A stretch of DNA of 64,000 bases from Flavobacterium aeripolare (lineage in GTDB: Bacteria; Bacteroidota; Bacteroidia; Flavobacteriales; Flavobacteriaceae). A model generated the notes under the pieces. The model was not told where the DNA came from. It did no database searches and saw only the letters and a program-made list of their open reading frames with translations. Of this stretch, positions 1 to 6,910 are shown one piece after another. How positions within the stretch are numbered: position 1 is the first letter of the stretch; each line of letters starts with the position of its first letter. A program made the position numbers and the translations under genes. Location of the stretch: positions 292,095 through 356,094 of the forward strand of contig NZ_JABSNL010000001.1 of NCBI RefSeq assembly GCF_013294025.1, read 5' to 3'.

Positions 1-54
1 TTCGTGTCTTTTTATAGTTGCCGTTTTTTCATAACTGTCTTTCATACCTTCCAT
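1..54 (-). CDS. 5' end of an unidentified gene, cut by the window edge
   Basis: An ATG at 54 on the minus strand opens 18 codons that stay open to the window edge. The visible residues are MEGMKDSYEKTATIKRHE; a second ATG at codon 4 could equally be the start. It lies 125 bp downstream of the gap gene in the same direction. The N-terminus is too short to assign a family. The reading frame, its position behind gap and the A/T-rich bases before the ATG are the only support. Confidence 0.35.
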   Translation of the reverse strand, partial: MEGMKDSYEKTATIKRHE

Positions 55-100
55 TTTAAATTATGATTTAACAAACAAAATAAAGCGGCTGTGTAATTTA

Positions 101-119
101 CTTTCGCTTAAAGCGAAAG
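101..119. other. Perfect 9-bp hairpin in the gap downstream spacer
   Basis: CTTTCGCTT, one A, then AAGCGAAAG form a perfect inverted repeat between the gap stop codon and the next minus-strand start. No T-run follows on either strand, so it is not a typical intrinsic terminator. It may act as an mRNA 3'-end stabiliser or processing site; that role is inferred. Confidence 0.4.
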
Positions 120-179
120 ATAATTGTCTTTAACCTATAAAGAATTAGGTACACAACCACTTATGGTGTTAGTACTTAA

Positions 180-1175
180 TTATGCTATTTCGGTTAAAAT
201 TTGACGAATCATTTGATTAGTAAAACCCCACTCATTGTCATACCAGGTCATCACTTTTAGTAAATCGCCATCGACCACTCTAGTCATTCCTAAATCTACT
301 GTTGAAGCATGTGGGTTTTTCACAATATCTGAAGAAACTAAAGGTTCGTTTGTAGTCGACAATACATTTTTATAACGATCAGTTTGTGCTTCTTCTTGAA
401 AAATAGCGTTGATCTCCTCAACAGTAACAGAACGGCTAGTCACAAAAGTCAAATCTGACATAGAACCTACGGGAATAGGCACTCTTAATGCCACACCGTC
501 AAATTTCCCTGCAAATTCTGGTAAAGCTTTTGCTGTTGCAATCGCAGCACCAGTTGATGTAGGAACAATATTAGCGGCACCAGCACGACCCATTCTAAAA
601 TTTTTATTAGAAGGTGCATCTACGATTGCTTGTGAGGCCGTATAAGCATGAACAGTGGTCATAATTGCTTTATTGATTCCCACACGACGTCCTAAAATTT
701 CGACAATAGGACTTATATTATTGGTGGTACAACTGGCACAAGAGAAAATTTCTGTATTTCCATCCTTTGTATTTACACCGTGAACAACCGTTGGAATATC
801 CTCACTTTTTGTTGGAGCTGAGATAATCACTGATTTTGCTCCAGCTTTAATATGTTTTTTAGCGTCTTCACTTTTAGTAAAAAATCCAGTACTTTCAATT
901 ACAACATCAATATTATTTTCTTTCCACGGCAAATCTTCAGGATTGCGCTCTGAGTTATACTTGATCGTTTTTCCATCTACATATAAATTAGTAGCGTCAT
1001 GCGTTACTTCTTTCTCGAAGGTCCCATATACAGAATCATACTTTAATAGATAGACTATATTTTCTATTGATACAATATCATTTACTGCGACCAGTTCTAA
1101 TTGTGGCGTATCTAAAATTACTTTTAATGCTGCTCTTCCTATACGACCCATTCCGTTTATTGCTATTCTTTTCAT
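180..1175 (-). CDS. gap: Glyceraldehyde-3-phosphate dehydrogenase, type I
   Basis: Cytosolic glycolytic enzyme that oxidises and phosphorylates glyceraldehyde-3-phosphate to 1,3-bisphosphoglycerate with NAD. The N-terminal dinucleotide motif NGMGRIGR occupies residues 7-14, and the NAD-favouring Asp follows in VNDIVS. The nucleophile is Cys149 in SCTTNN, with a second Cys three residues before it. The catalytic His lies in TVHAYT and the substrate loop in STGAA. At 331 aa it has the normal family length and the ATG start gives the usual N-terminus. It lies 66 bp downstream of the SDR gene in the same direction, so co-transcription is possible. Assignment is firm, but whether it serves glycolysis or gluconeogenesis cannot be read from sequence. 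Confidence 0.96.
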   Translation of the reverse strand: MKRIAINGMGRIGRAALKVILDTPQLELVAVNDIVSIENIVYLLKYDSVYGTFEKEVTHDATNLYVDGKTIKYNSERNPEDLPWKENNIDVVIESTGFFTKSEDAKKHIKAGAKSVIISAPTKSEDIPTVVHGVNTKDGNTEIFSCASCTTNNISPIVEILGRRVGINKAIMTTVHAYTASQAIVDAPSNKNFRMGRAGAANIVPTSTGAAIATAKALPEFAGKFDGVALRVPIPVGSMSDLTFVTSRSVTVEEINAIFQEEAQTDRYKNVLSTTNEPLVSSDIVKNPHASTVDLGMTRVVDGDLLKVMTWYDNEWGFTNQMIRQILTEIA

Positions 1176-1241
1176 CTTATTAAAATTTAAATTATAGAAT
1201 TGTAAGACGTTTGTCTTACTTGTTTTATTATTGATTATTAC

Positions 1242-1976
1242 TTACTCTGAAAAATCTGCTAGAACTATATTTTCTGCAAAGCTTTGGTAGGCTGATCCAA
1301 CTTGTTTTGCCATATCATCGGGAAAAATATGGAATACTCCTTGCTCAATTCCTGCTGCGATAGCCTTGGCCACAGATTCAGTTGTCGCTCCACCATCAAA
1401 CCCTGCACTTTTACCCATATCAGTAGCTACAGGGCCAGGATGCACACTAATAACTGTGATTCCTTTTGCACCTAATTCTGTACGTAGCCCTTGAGTTAAA
1501 GAGTATGAGGCTGCCTTTGAAGCAGAATAAGTCGAAACTTGAGCGAAGTTTTTCATAGAGGCTATTGAATTCAATTGAACCAATACACCTTTATTTTTTT
1601 CTAATGTATTTGCAAAAGCGTTAGCTACGCGTAAAAGTCCAAAAGCATTTACTTCTAACTGAAATTTGAAATCTTCTTCAACATTATCACTTATAGTTGC
1701 CTGTGGCGTTCCCACGCCTGCATTATTTATTACAATGTTGGCATCAGTTGTTTTCTCGGCAAGTGCTTGAATTGATTGAGTACTAGAAACATCTGCTTGT
1801 ATCGTTACTACGCGGTCACCAAATTTAGATTCTAAATCTTTAGTTGATTTAACATCTCTAACTGCCAAGTATACTTTGCTCGCACCCTCTTCAAGAAAAG
1901 TACTTACAATTGCTGCACCAATTCCTCTATTTGCACCTGTTACTACTATTACTTTATCTTTAATCGCTTTATTCAT
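1242..1976 (-). CDS. Short-chain dehydrogenase/reductase (SDR)
   Basis: A 244-aa classical SDR with a Rossmann fold. The cofactor motif TGANRGIG is at about residues 14-21, NNAG is at about 85, and the catalytic Ser, Tyr and Lys are in NSIASM and YSASK. Arg in AVRD after beta-2 suggests possible NADPH preference (inference). The substrate is unknown; family members reduce small carbonyl compounds. It is upstream of gap on the same strand with a 66-bp spacer. The C-terminus lacks the short extension of FabG, and the protein is clearly distinct from the fabG homologue near 58 kb. Confidence 0.88.
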   Translation of the reverse strand: MNKAIKDKVIVVTGANRGIGAAIVSTFLEEGASKVYLAVRDVKSTKDLESKFGDRVVTIQADVSSTQSIQALAEKTTDANIVINNAGVGTPQATISDNVEEDFKFQLEVNAFGLLRVANAFANTLEKNKGVLVQLNSIASMKNFAQVSTYSASKAASYSLTQGLRTELGAKGITVISVHPGPVATDMGKSAGFDGGATTESVAKAIAAGIEQGVFHIFPDDMAKQVGSAYQSFAENIVLADFSE

Positions 1977-2525
1977 TTTGTCAATCTCTTTATTTATTAT
2001 AAATTCATTTCCCTTAGTTCATTCAATTAGCTTTAGTAGATTTATCCCTACCTCTACTACTGTCTTATGCTACCTATAATGCATACTGTAAGTCAACTAA
2101 TTTGCATCGAAATCTGTTAAACTACAATACAATTATTGAACAAAAACACGAATCAATACGCTATGGAATGATTGGGTAATGACCGCTTTTTTAAGTTGCT
2201 GCTAAACAAAGCTAAGCATTCGATTAGAAACAACATAGCAATTAACTTTTCTTTAGCCTAAAGGCTTAAATAATTAAGCTTTTACAAACATTACGTAATT
2301 TACTGAAAACCAGATACAATTAGATAAAAGATTAAAATGATGATATATTAAAATGAAATAATACAAAAACGGACTAAGACTATCGATAGCTCGTAGCAAA
2401 CCTATTTATCATAATAAAAGCGTATCGTATAAATTATCGAGCACATTTTATTTTCGAATTTTCTAATTATTTAAAAAGAAGAATTATTTAAACTGAAACT
2501 TGATTTTAAAACTCAGATAAATAAA
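1977..2525. other. Intergenic region without a recognisable gene
   Basis: About 550 bp between the SDR start and the nitroreductase terminator. It is A/T-rich with stops in all frames. It contains a small hairpin TTAGCC/GGCTTAA near 2260 and the 10-bp palindrome ATTACGTAAT near 2292. The latter resembles the half-sites upstream of the beta-barrel gene near 4.8 kb, but it is isolated here. No gene, RNA or repeat could be supported. Confidence 0.5.
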
Positions 2526-2560
2526 AAAAACCTGCTCACTATAAAATTGAGCAGGTTTTT
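2526..2560 (-). terminator. Intrinsic terminator of the nitroreductase gene
   Basis: A 13-bp perfect stem (AAAAACCTGCTCA with TGAGCAGGTTTTT) with a 9-nt loop. On the minus strand it is followed by a run of eight T, about 20 bp after the nitroreductase stop codon. Confidence 0.88.
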
Positions 2561-2581
2561 TACATTCTAAAATGATAAAAA

Positions 2582-3256
2582 TTACATCCACGTAACAATA
2601 TCATCAAAATTTCTTCTTGATTTTTCATGTGCAGGATCGTTTTTTCTATATCCAAAAGCAATCATGAAAGCAAGACCATATTTATCCGTGTCGATTCCGA
2701 ATTTTTCTCTTAGCAAAGCCTCTGCTTCCTCTTGATGGAAACCTTCAATAGGACAACTATCAATTCCTATAAGTGCTGCTGCAGTCATCATGTTCCCTAA
2801 TGCAATATAATTTTGCTTAGAAGACCAATCAAACAACTTTTTATCAGAATCTAAAGCAAAATCACGTTCTTGAAATTCTCTGTAGAATTTAGAATACATT
2901 TCGATTACTTCCTCTGGCATTTTCTTTACATCCTTCATCATCGTTTGAATGTAATCTGCATTGTGCTTAACCATAGGTGCCTTCATTGATAAGCCTAAAA
3001 CAAAGTGACTTGCTGTGTCTAATTTCAAAGGAGCTCCCCAAGCTACGGGTTTCAATAATTCACGTAATTCTTTATCCTGAACAACTACAAAGTGCCAAGG
3101 TTCAAATCCAAAAGAACTAGGAGACAAATGGGCAGTTTGTAAAAGAAACTTCATATTATCATCAGAAATGATCTTTGAAGCATCAAATTCTTTAGTTGCA
3201 TGTCTAAAATTAAATGCATTTAATATTTCGTCTTTAGCGATATTAGGTGTGGTCAT
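2582..3256 (-). CDS. Nitroreductase family protein (FMN-dependent NAD(P)H reductase)
   Basis: A 224-aa nitroreductase of the NfsB/MhqN type, a soluble FMN homodimer reducing nitroaromatics, quinones or related acceptors with NAD(P)H. Visible family features are the FMN-phosphate contact FRHATKEFD near residue 17, the SPSSFGFEPWHF segment at about 46-57, SCPIEGF at about 166-172, and KSRRNFDDIV at the C-terminus. Length is standard. The gene stands alone, with a -7 box 36 bp upstream and its own terminator. The natural substrate cannot be inferred. Confidence 0.93.
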   Translation of the reverse strand: MTTPNIAKDEILNAFNFRHATKEFDASKIISDDNMKFLLQTAHLSPSSFGFEPWHFVVVQDKELRELLKPVAWGAPLKLDTASHFVLGLSMKAPMVKHNADYIQTMMKDVKKMPEEVIEMYSKFYREFQERDFALDSDKKLFDWSSKQNYIALGNMMTAAALIGIDSCPIEGFHQEEAEALLREKFGIDTDKYGLAFMIAFGYRKNDPAHEKSRRNFDDIVTWM

Positions 3257-3291
3257 ATTTGTATTCTTTTTTTATTTTATTTATCAGCATA

Positions 3292-3299
3292 CAAATATA
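3292..3299 (-). promoter_or_regulatory. -7 promoter box of the nitroreductase gene
   Basis: On the minus strand TATATTTG is an exact match to the Bacteroidetes TAnnTTTG element, 36 bp before the ATG at 3256. No convincing -33 TTG was seen at the usual spacing. Confidence 0.6.
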
Positions 3300-3619
3300 G
3301 GGTGACAAAACAGTAGTTTAAAAGTATATTAAAAGGGAATAACGGTACAAAACAAGGATTTTTAAAACAGTGTCCCTTTTATATTTAAAACACACTGCCA
3401 TTTTTTCAGTAAAAAATACCATAACATGACAGCACATTGTAAAGAGCTACAAAACAACCAATTACACGATACAAATCTCATAGCTTTTAATAAAATGATA
3501 AAAAAGCAGTTTTCTTCTCTAAAAGGGGTTTTTGGCTTAATTTTGGCAATAAACACTACAATTAAGTTTAAACAGAAGCCTTTTCAACAATGAAATGGAG
3601 GTTTTAAAATTAAAAAAAT
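3300..3619. other. Intergenic region with the probable promoter of the FKBP gene
   Basis: About 320 bp between divergent genes. It is A/T-rich. A minus-strand open frame of 64 codons (3362-3556) is Cys/Phe-rich, has no recognisable homology and is rejected. On the plus strand TTG (3543-3545), a 17-bp spacer and TAAGTTTA (3563-3570), one base off the -7 consensus, make a plausible promoter for the downstream FKBP gene. Confidence 0.45.
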
Positions 3620-4051
3620 ATGACTCAAGTTAAAGAGAACAACACGGTTAAAGTACATTACACAGGAAAACTAGCAGACGGACAAGTTTTTGATTCTTCT
3701 GAAGGGAAAGAGCCATTGGCTTTTACTCTTGGAGAAGGACGTTTAATTCCTGGTTTTGAAAAAGGCCTAATTGATATGAAATTAAATGAGAAAAAAACAA
3801 TCAACATTACTAAGGACGATGCTTACGGTGACCCTCGTGAAGATTTAATTATCGAAGTACCAAAAGGCGAATTACCTCAAGAGATGACTCCTGAAGTAGG
3901 TATGGGATTAGTTTCTAGAACTCCAGAAGGACAAGAAATGAATCTTATGGTTGTTGAAGTAAGAGAAGAGACAGTAGTATTAGACGGTAATCACCCATTA
4001 GCTGGTAAGGATCTTATTTTTGATCTTGAAGTTGTTGAGATTTCTGAATAA
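3620..4051 (+). CDS. FKBP-type peptidyl-prolyl isomerase, SlyD-like
   Basis: A 143-aa cytosolic prolyl isomerase/chaperone. The split FKBP domain (VKVHYTGKLADGQVFDSS at about 10-27, then IPGFEKGL) encloses an insert-in-flap chaperone domain at about residues 70-125, and the domain closes with GNHPLAGKDLIFDLEV. The His/Cys/Met-rich metal-binding tail of E. coli SlyD is absent, so nickel delivery is unlikely. Length fits tail-less SlyD homologues. It is monocistronic, with a strong terminator 20 bp after the stop. Confidence 0.93.
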   Translation: MTQVKENNTVKVHYTGKLADGQVFDSSEGKEPLAFTLGEGRLIPGFEKGLIDMKLNEKKTINITKDDAYGDPREDLIIEVPKGELPQEMTPEVGMGLVSRTPEGQEMNLMVVEVREETVVLDGNHPLAGKDLIFDLEVVEISE

Positions 4052-4071
4052 GTATACACTATATTATTTAT

Positions 4072-4103
4072 AAGGCCTGAAGAATAAAAATTCTTCAGGC
4101 CTT
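4072..4103 (+). terminator. Intrinsic terminator of the FKBP gene
   Basis: Perfect 13-bp stem (AAGGCCTGAAGAA with TTCTTCAGGCCTT), 6-nt loop, then a T-run on the plus strand. Confidence 0.93.
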
Positions 4104-4189
4104 TTTTTTGTTTATCGCTGAGTAGGATTGAACTGTTGTTTAATTAAAAAAAGTTCATGTCTATTAATTTCATGATATAATATAGTAAA

Positions 4190-4384
4190 CTACCTCCTAT
4201 TCAAGGCTCTAATCAATTTTTTATCCCGCTTGTTTGCTGTTGCTTTTTGTAATGAGAGTACAGCCCAAATGGAAGCAGGAATCCAACCAATTATAGTTAT
4301 CCGCAAATTAAAGCATAGCATCGCTGTCAAGATTTTACCTCTTAGAAAAAAGTATTGCGTTGGAAAACAATAGCAATAAGTATC
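4190..4384 (-). pseudogene. Remnant of a small two-helix membrane protein (Imm/Pmp3-like)
   Basis: The minus-strand frame ending at the TAG at 4190-4192 reads YFFLRGKILTA, then TIIGWIPASIWAVLSL, then a basic tail ANKRDKKLIRALNRR. This resembles small membrane proteins of the superinfection-immunity/Pmp3 type, in which the order is FLP..RGK, a helix and GWI..WAL. The frame is closed upstream by TAG at 4385-4387, and the first ATG (4319-4321) would leave only 43 residues starting inside the fold. I therefore read it as a 5'-truncated remnant; a genuine 43-aa protein is the alternative. Family assignment is from memory of motifs. Confidence 0.4.
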
Positions 4385-4720
4385 CTATACAGTTTTAATA
4401 TAATTAATTACAACAATAAGGTACTCAATTGCAATGTAGTAAACTCAAGTACTATATTTTATCCTGAAACACTACCTGCTATAATGCAATTATGAACTCA
4501 TAATGCACTCTAAATAGATAAATTATAGACAGATATATCGTTTGCGAAAAGCAATTTATTACCTATTAATTCAAAAATATAATATTTAACTTACTAATTA
4601 AAACGATGTAGTTGTTCTATTTTTACTTATTACTCCCTGCAAGCGGCTTTTTGAATTATTTACATATTCAGTTGGCTATTCTATTAATATTTTCAATAAT
4701 ATTCAATAAAGCGTTCATTA

Positions 4721-4739
4721 TACGTAATATAATTACGTA
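4721..4739. promoter_or_regulatory. Upstream palindromic operator candidate
   Basis: TACGTAAT-ATA-ATTACGTA is a perfect 19-bp inverted repeat with the same ACGTAAT/ATTACGT arms as the larger palindrome 110 bp downstream, but with a 3-bp centre instead of 1. An overlapping third half-site (TTACGTAAT) follows at 4733-4741. Shared arms suggest binding by the same regulator; this is inference. Confidence 0.5.
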
Positions 4740-4842
4740 ATAATTCTGCTGTTTTTATGCGTAATATTCAACAATTAGAGTTTAAAAATACATTTATCAT
4801 TATTTTTTGTCGCATAAAAATTTTTTGTTTTGAAAAATAATA

Positions 4843-4850
4843 TACATTTG
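4843..4850 (+). promoter_or_regulatory. -7 promoter box of the polyol operon
   Basis: TACATTTG is an exact TAnnTTTG match 60 bp upstream of the ATG at 4910. Its last two bases overlap the left edge of the 39-bp palindrome, so the start site would lie inside the palindrome. That geometry suits repression. Confidence 0.65.
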
Positions 4851-4887
4851 TTTTTATAAAACGTAATTATTACGTTTTATAAAAACA
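4849..4887. promoter_or_regulatory. Perfect 39-bp palindrome, probable operator
   Basis: Two 19-bp arms around a single T at 4868 are exactly complementary; the core is ACGTAAT-T-ATTACGT, flanked by TTTTATAAA/TTTATAAAA-type arms. It ends 22 bp before the first gene and overlaps the expected transcription start. The best candidate ligand is the Nudix-like regulator encoded at 13625-14362 (inference). As RNA it could also form a hairpin at the 5' end of the transcript, but no T-run follows. Confidence 0.7.
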
Positions 4888-4909
4888 GCCAAACCTAACA
4901 CCATAGAAT

Positions 4910-5806
4910 ATGAACTTATTACAAATTAAAACAGCAACTGCTAGACCATTACTACAACTTTTCAAACCAAGTTCTAGACTCTTTTTTACAGTTATAACTG
5001 CAACTTTACTATTTTCTCAAAATGGTATTTATGCGCAAGATACCAGCAAAGGGGAAGTTAAAAATACAGTTGTTGTCGATGATGATTATAAACCGTTCAA
5101 CATACACATGCATTTAAAGAATATGCACACTTGGCATGGTTTCGTAGTAACACCTAGTCCTATGGTGGCTACATCATTAGAATACAATTCTAAAAACAAG
5201 AAATTTGTCTTTGGTTTGTGGGGTGGCGCTGGTTTTTCTGGAGACCCAATTACAACTAATGACGGCGATCGAGTAAATGCTAATTATAAAGAAGTATCCA
5301 TCTATACATCCTATCATATTACAGACAAATTCTTTGTTGAAGCGGTCTCTCACAACAATTATACTGGTGTAGAGGAACGAGGAGATGTCCTACATTACTG
5401 GAGTTATAAAAAAACACAAGGATATAATTTTGTAGATTTAAACTTTGGTTACCAAGTTACTAAGAAGACCTCACTTTACTTAGCAACTATTATAGCGGGT
5501 AGAGCTGGTGATTATGAAGTGCAGCGTGATGGCTCATTAAAAGATTCTTACACGCACTATTTAGAAGTGAAACATAAGGTTTGGGAAAAAGAAAATAACA
5601 GTTTAACACTATTTACTAGTGGAGCATTTTCTTTCCTTACCGATAAAACATTTTATACAGATCAAAAAGCAAACATTATAAATGTAGGTGCAGTATATGC
5701 GCGAACAGTTAAAGCGGGTAGCTTTTCTTTTCCAATAGAAATGACAGCTATGTGGAATCCCGAAAAACAAAAAACAGTATTACAAGTTGACATTGCCCTT
5801 TTTTAA
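4910..5806 (+). CDS. Outer-membrane beta-barrel protein, probable sugar/polyol porin
   Basis: A 298-aa exported protein with a basic N-terminus, a hydrophobic stretch at about residues 24-40 and an Ala-x-Ala-like cleavage region before QDTSKGE. The rest is alternating aromatic/polar beta-strands, ending in QVDIALF with the terminal Phe typical of outer-membrane barrels. No family was recognised by name. It opens the ABC-transporter operon, 35 bp before the binding-protein gene, so it probably lets the substrate cross the outer membrane in place of a SusCD pair (inference). The N-terminal region is longer than usual; a later start is possible but no better ATG is evident. Confidence 0.7.
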   Translation: MNLLQIKTATARPLLQLFKPSSRLFFTVITATLLFSQNGIYAQDTSKGEVKNTVVVDDDYKPFNIHMHLKNMHTWHGFVVTPSPMVATSLEYNSKNKKFVFGLWGGAGFSGDPITTNDGDRVNANYKEVSIYTSYHITDKFFVEAVSHNNYTGVEERGDVLHYWSYKKTQGYNFVDLNFGYQVTKKTSLYLATIIAGRAGDYEVQRDGSLKDSYTHYLEVKHKVWEKENNSLTLFTSGAFSFLTDKTFYTDQKANIINVGAVYARTVKAGSFSFPIEMTAMWNPEKQKTVLQVDIALF

Positions 5807-5841
5807 AAAATTCACGAACGATAACTCTTAAAAATTATTAT

Positions 5842-6891
5842 ATGAAAACAATTTTCAAAAAAGCAGTTAAGCCACTATTAATGTTGGCAATCACTTTAAG
5901 TGCAGTTAGCTGTATCGATAAAGGTGATAACAAAAAAGCAGATGCCCCTTCAACTGGCACTGAACTTACTAAAATAGAAAGTGTAAAAGATCTTAAAGGA
6001 ATGAAGATAGGATACTGTACTCCGTCCCTTGATGCTCCTTACTACCAAGCGCTTTTAACTAGTATCAAAGAAAATACGGAAGTTAACGGAATGGAGTTTT
6101 TATCTGCTGACGGTCAAGGTGATATCAACAAACAAATTGCTGCCGTTGAAGACTTAATTACAAAAGGTGTTGATGCTTTATTGTTAAACCCTAAAGACCC
6201 AATGGCTTTAGTGGCCGTAACTAAAGTAGCTAAAGCAGCAGGTATTCCCGTATTTATTATCGATAGTTCAATAGATCCTTCTGCCGATTTTGTGACAACA
6301 ATCCAATCAAATAATTTGGCTAATGGAGAATTAGCTGGTGCTTGGGTAGCAAAGAAATTTGGAACTAAAAAAATGAAAATCGCTTTACTAAGTGGGAATG
6401 CTGGAAATCCTGTAGGATTAACTAGAAAACAAGGTTTGTTACAAGGAATCACTGAAGAGCAATTGCGAACTTTAGGATATATTGATCTAAATGTAGTTAC
6501 TCAAATGTACACAGAATGGACTTACGCAGGTGGGTTAAAAGCTATGGAAGATGTTTTAGTAGCCCATCCAGATATTAATGTCGTTATTACAGAATCTGAT
6601 GTTTGTGTTCTAGGGGCAATAAAAGCGATTGCTCAAGCGGGTAAAACAAATGATATTTTAATAGTTGCTGGTGCAGACGGTCAAAAAGAAGCGATTAAAT
6701 ACATCATGGATACTGATTTTTACGGTTGTACTGCCATGAATAGTCCCGTTCAAATAGGTCGAAATGCAGTAGAATGCGCTATACAATACATCAATGGAAA
6801 GAGAGATTTTCCTATCAAATCATACACAGCTCCTTTATTGATCACTAAGGAAAACGCTGCTCAATATTACAATCCAAAAGCATTGTTTTAA
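5842..6891 (+). CDS. Sugar ABC transporter substrate-binding lipoprotein (RbsB-like)
   Basis: A 349-aa periplasmic binding protein of the ribose/galactose class (Peripla_BP_4 fold). The signal sequence ends in lipobox LSAVSC, so Cys24 is the lipidated residue and the protein is anchored to a membrane. Two alternating Rossmann-like lobes follow, with the hallmark segments AVEDLITKGVDALLLNP, PVFIIDSSID and VAGADGQKEA. RbsB homologues bind pentoses, hexoses, inositol or polyols; the neighbouring mannitol-type dehydrogenase and fructokinase point to a hexitol. It is followed 19 bp later by the ATPase gene. Confidence 0.92.
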   Translation: MKTIFKKAVKPLLMLAITLSAVSCIDKGDNKKADAPSTGTELTKIESVKDLKGMKIGYCTPSLDAPYYQALLTSIKENTEVNGMEFLSADGQGDINKQIAAVEDLITKGVDALLLNPKDPMALVAVTKVAKAAGIPVFIIDSSIDPSADFVTTIQSNNLANGELAGAWVAKKFGTKKMKIALLSGNAGNPVGLTRKQGLLQGITEEQLRTLGYIDLNVVTQMYTEWTYAGGLKAMEDVLVAHPDINVVITESDVCVLGAIKAIAQAGKTNDILIVAGADGQKEAIKYIMDTDFYGCTAMNSPVQIGRNAVECAIQYINGKRDFPIKSYTAPLLITKENAAQYYNPKALF

Positions 6892-6910
6892 AATTTAAAA
6901 AAGTACTCAA

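Larger units (their letters stand above)
4388..4909. other. Long regulatory upstream region of the polyol locus
   Basis: Very A/T-rich, no gene. It holds a cluster of ACGTAAT-type half-sites (4721-4741, and GCGTAAT near 4758), an exact -7 box (4843-4850) and a perfect 39-bp palindrome (4849-4887), listed separately. Nothing else was recognised. Confidence 0.6.

Noticed and set aside
2288..2300. ATTACGTAAT as an operator for the SDR-gap genes
   Set aside because: A lone 10-bp palindrome about 310 bp from the nearest start in A/T-rich DNA; no promoter next to it.
3362..3556. 64-codon minus-strand frame between nitroreductase and FKBP genes
   Set aside because: Composition is odd (Cys- and Phe-rich), there is no promoter or conserved motif, and it overlaps the probable FKBP promoter.
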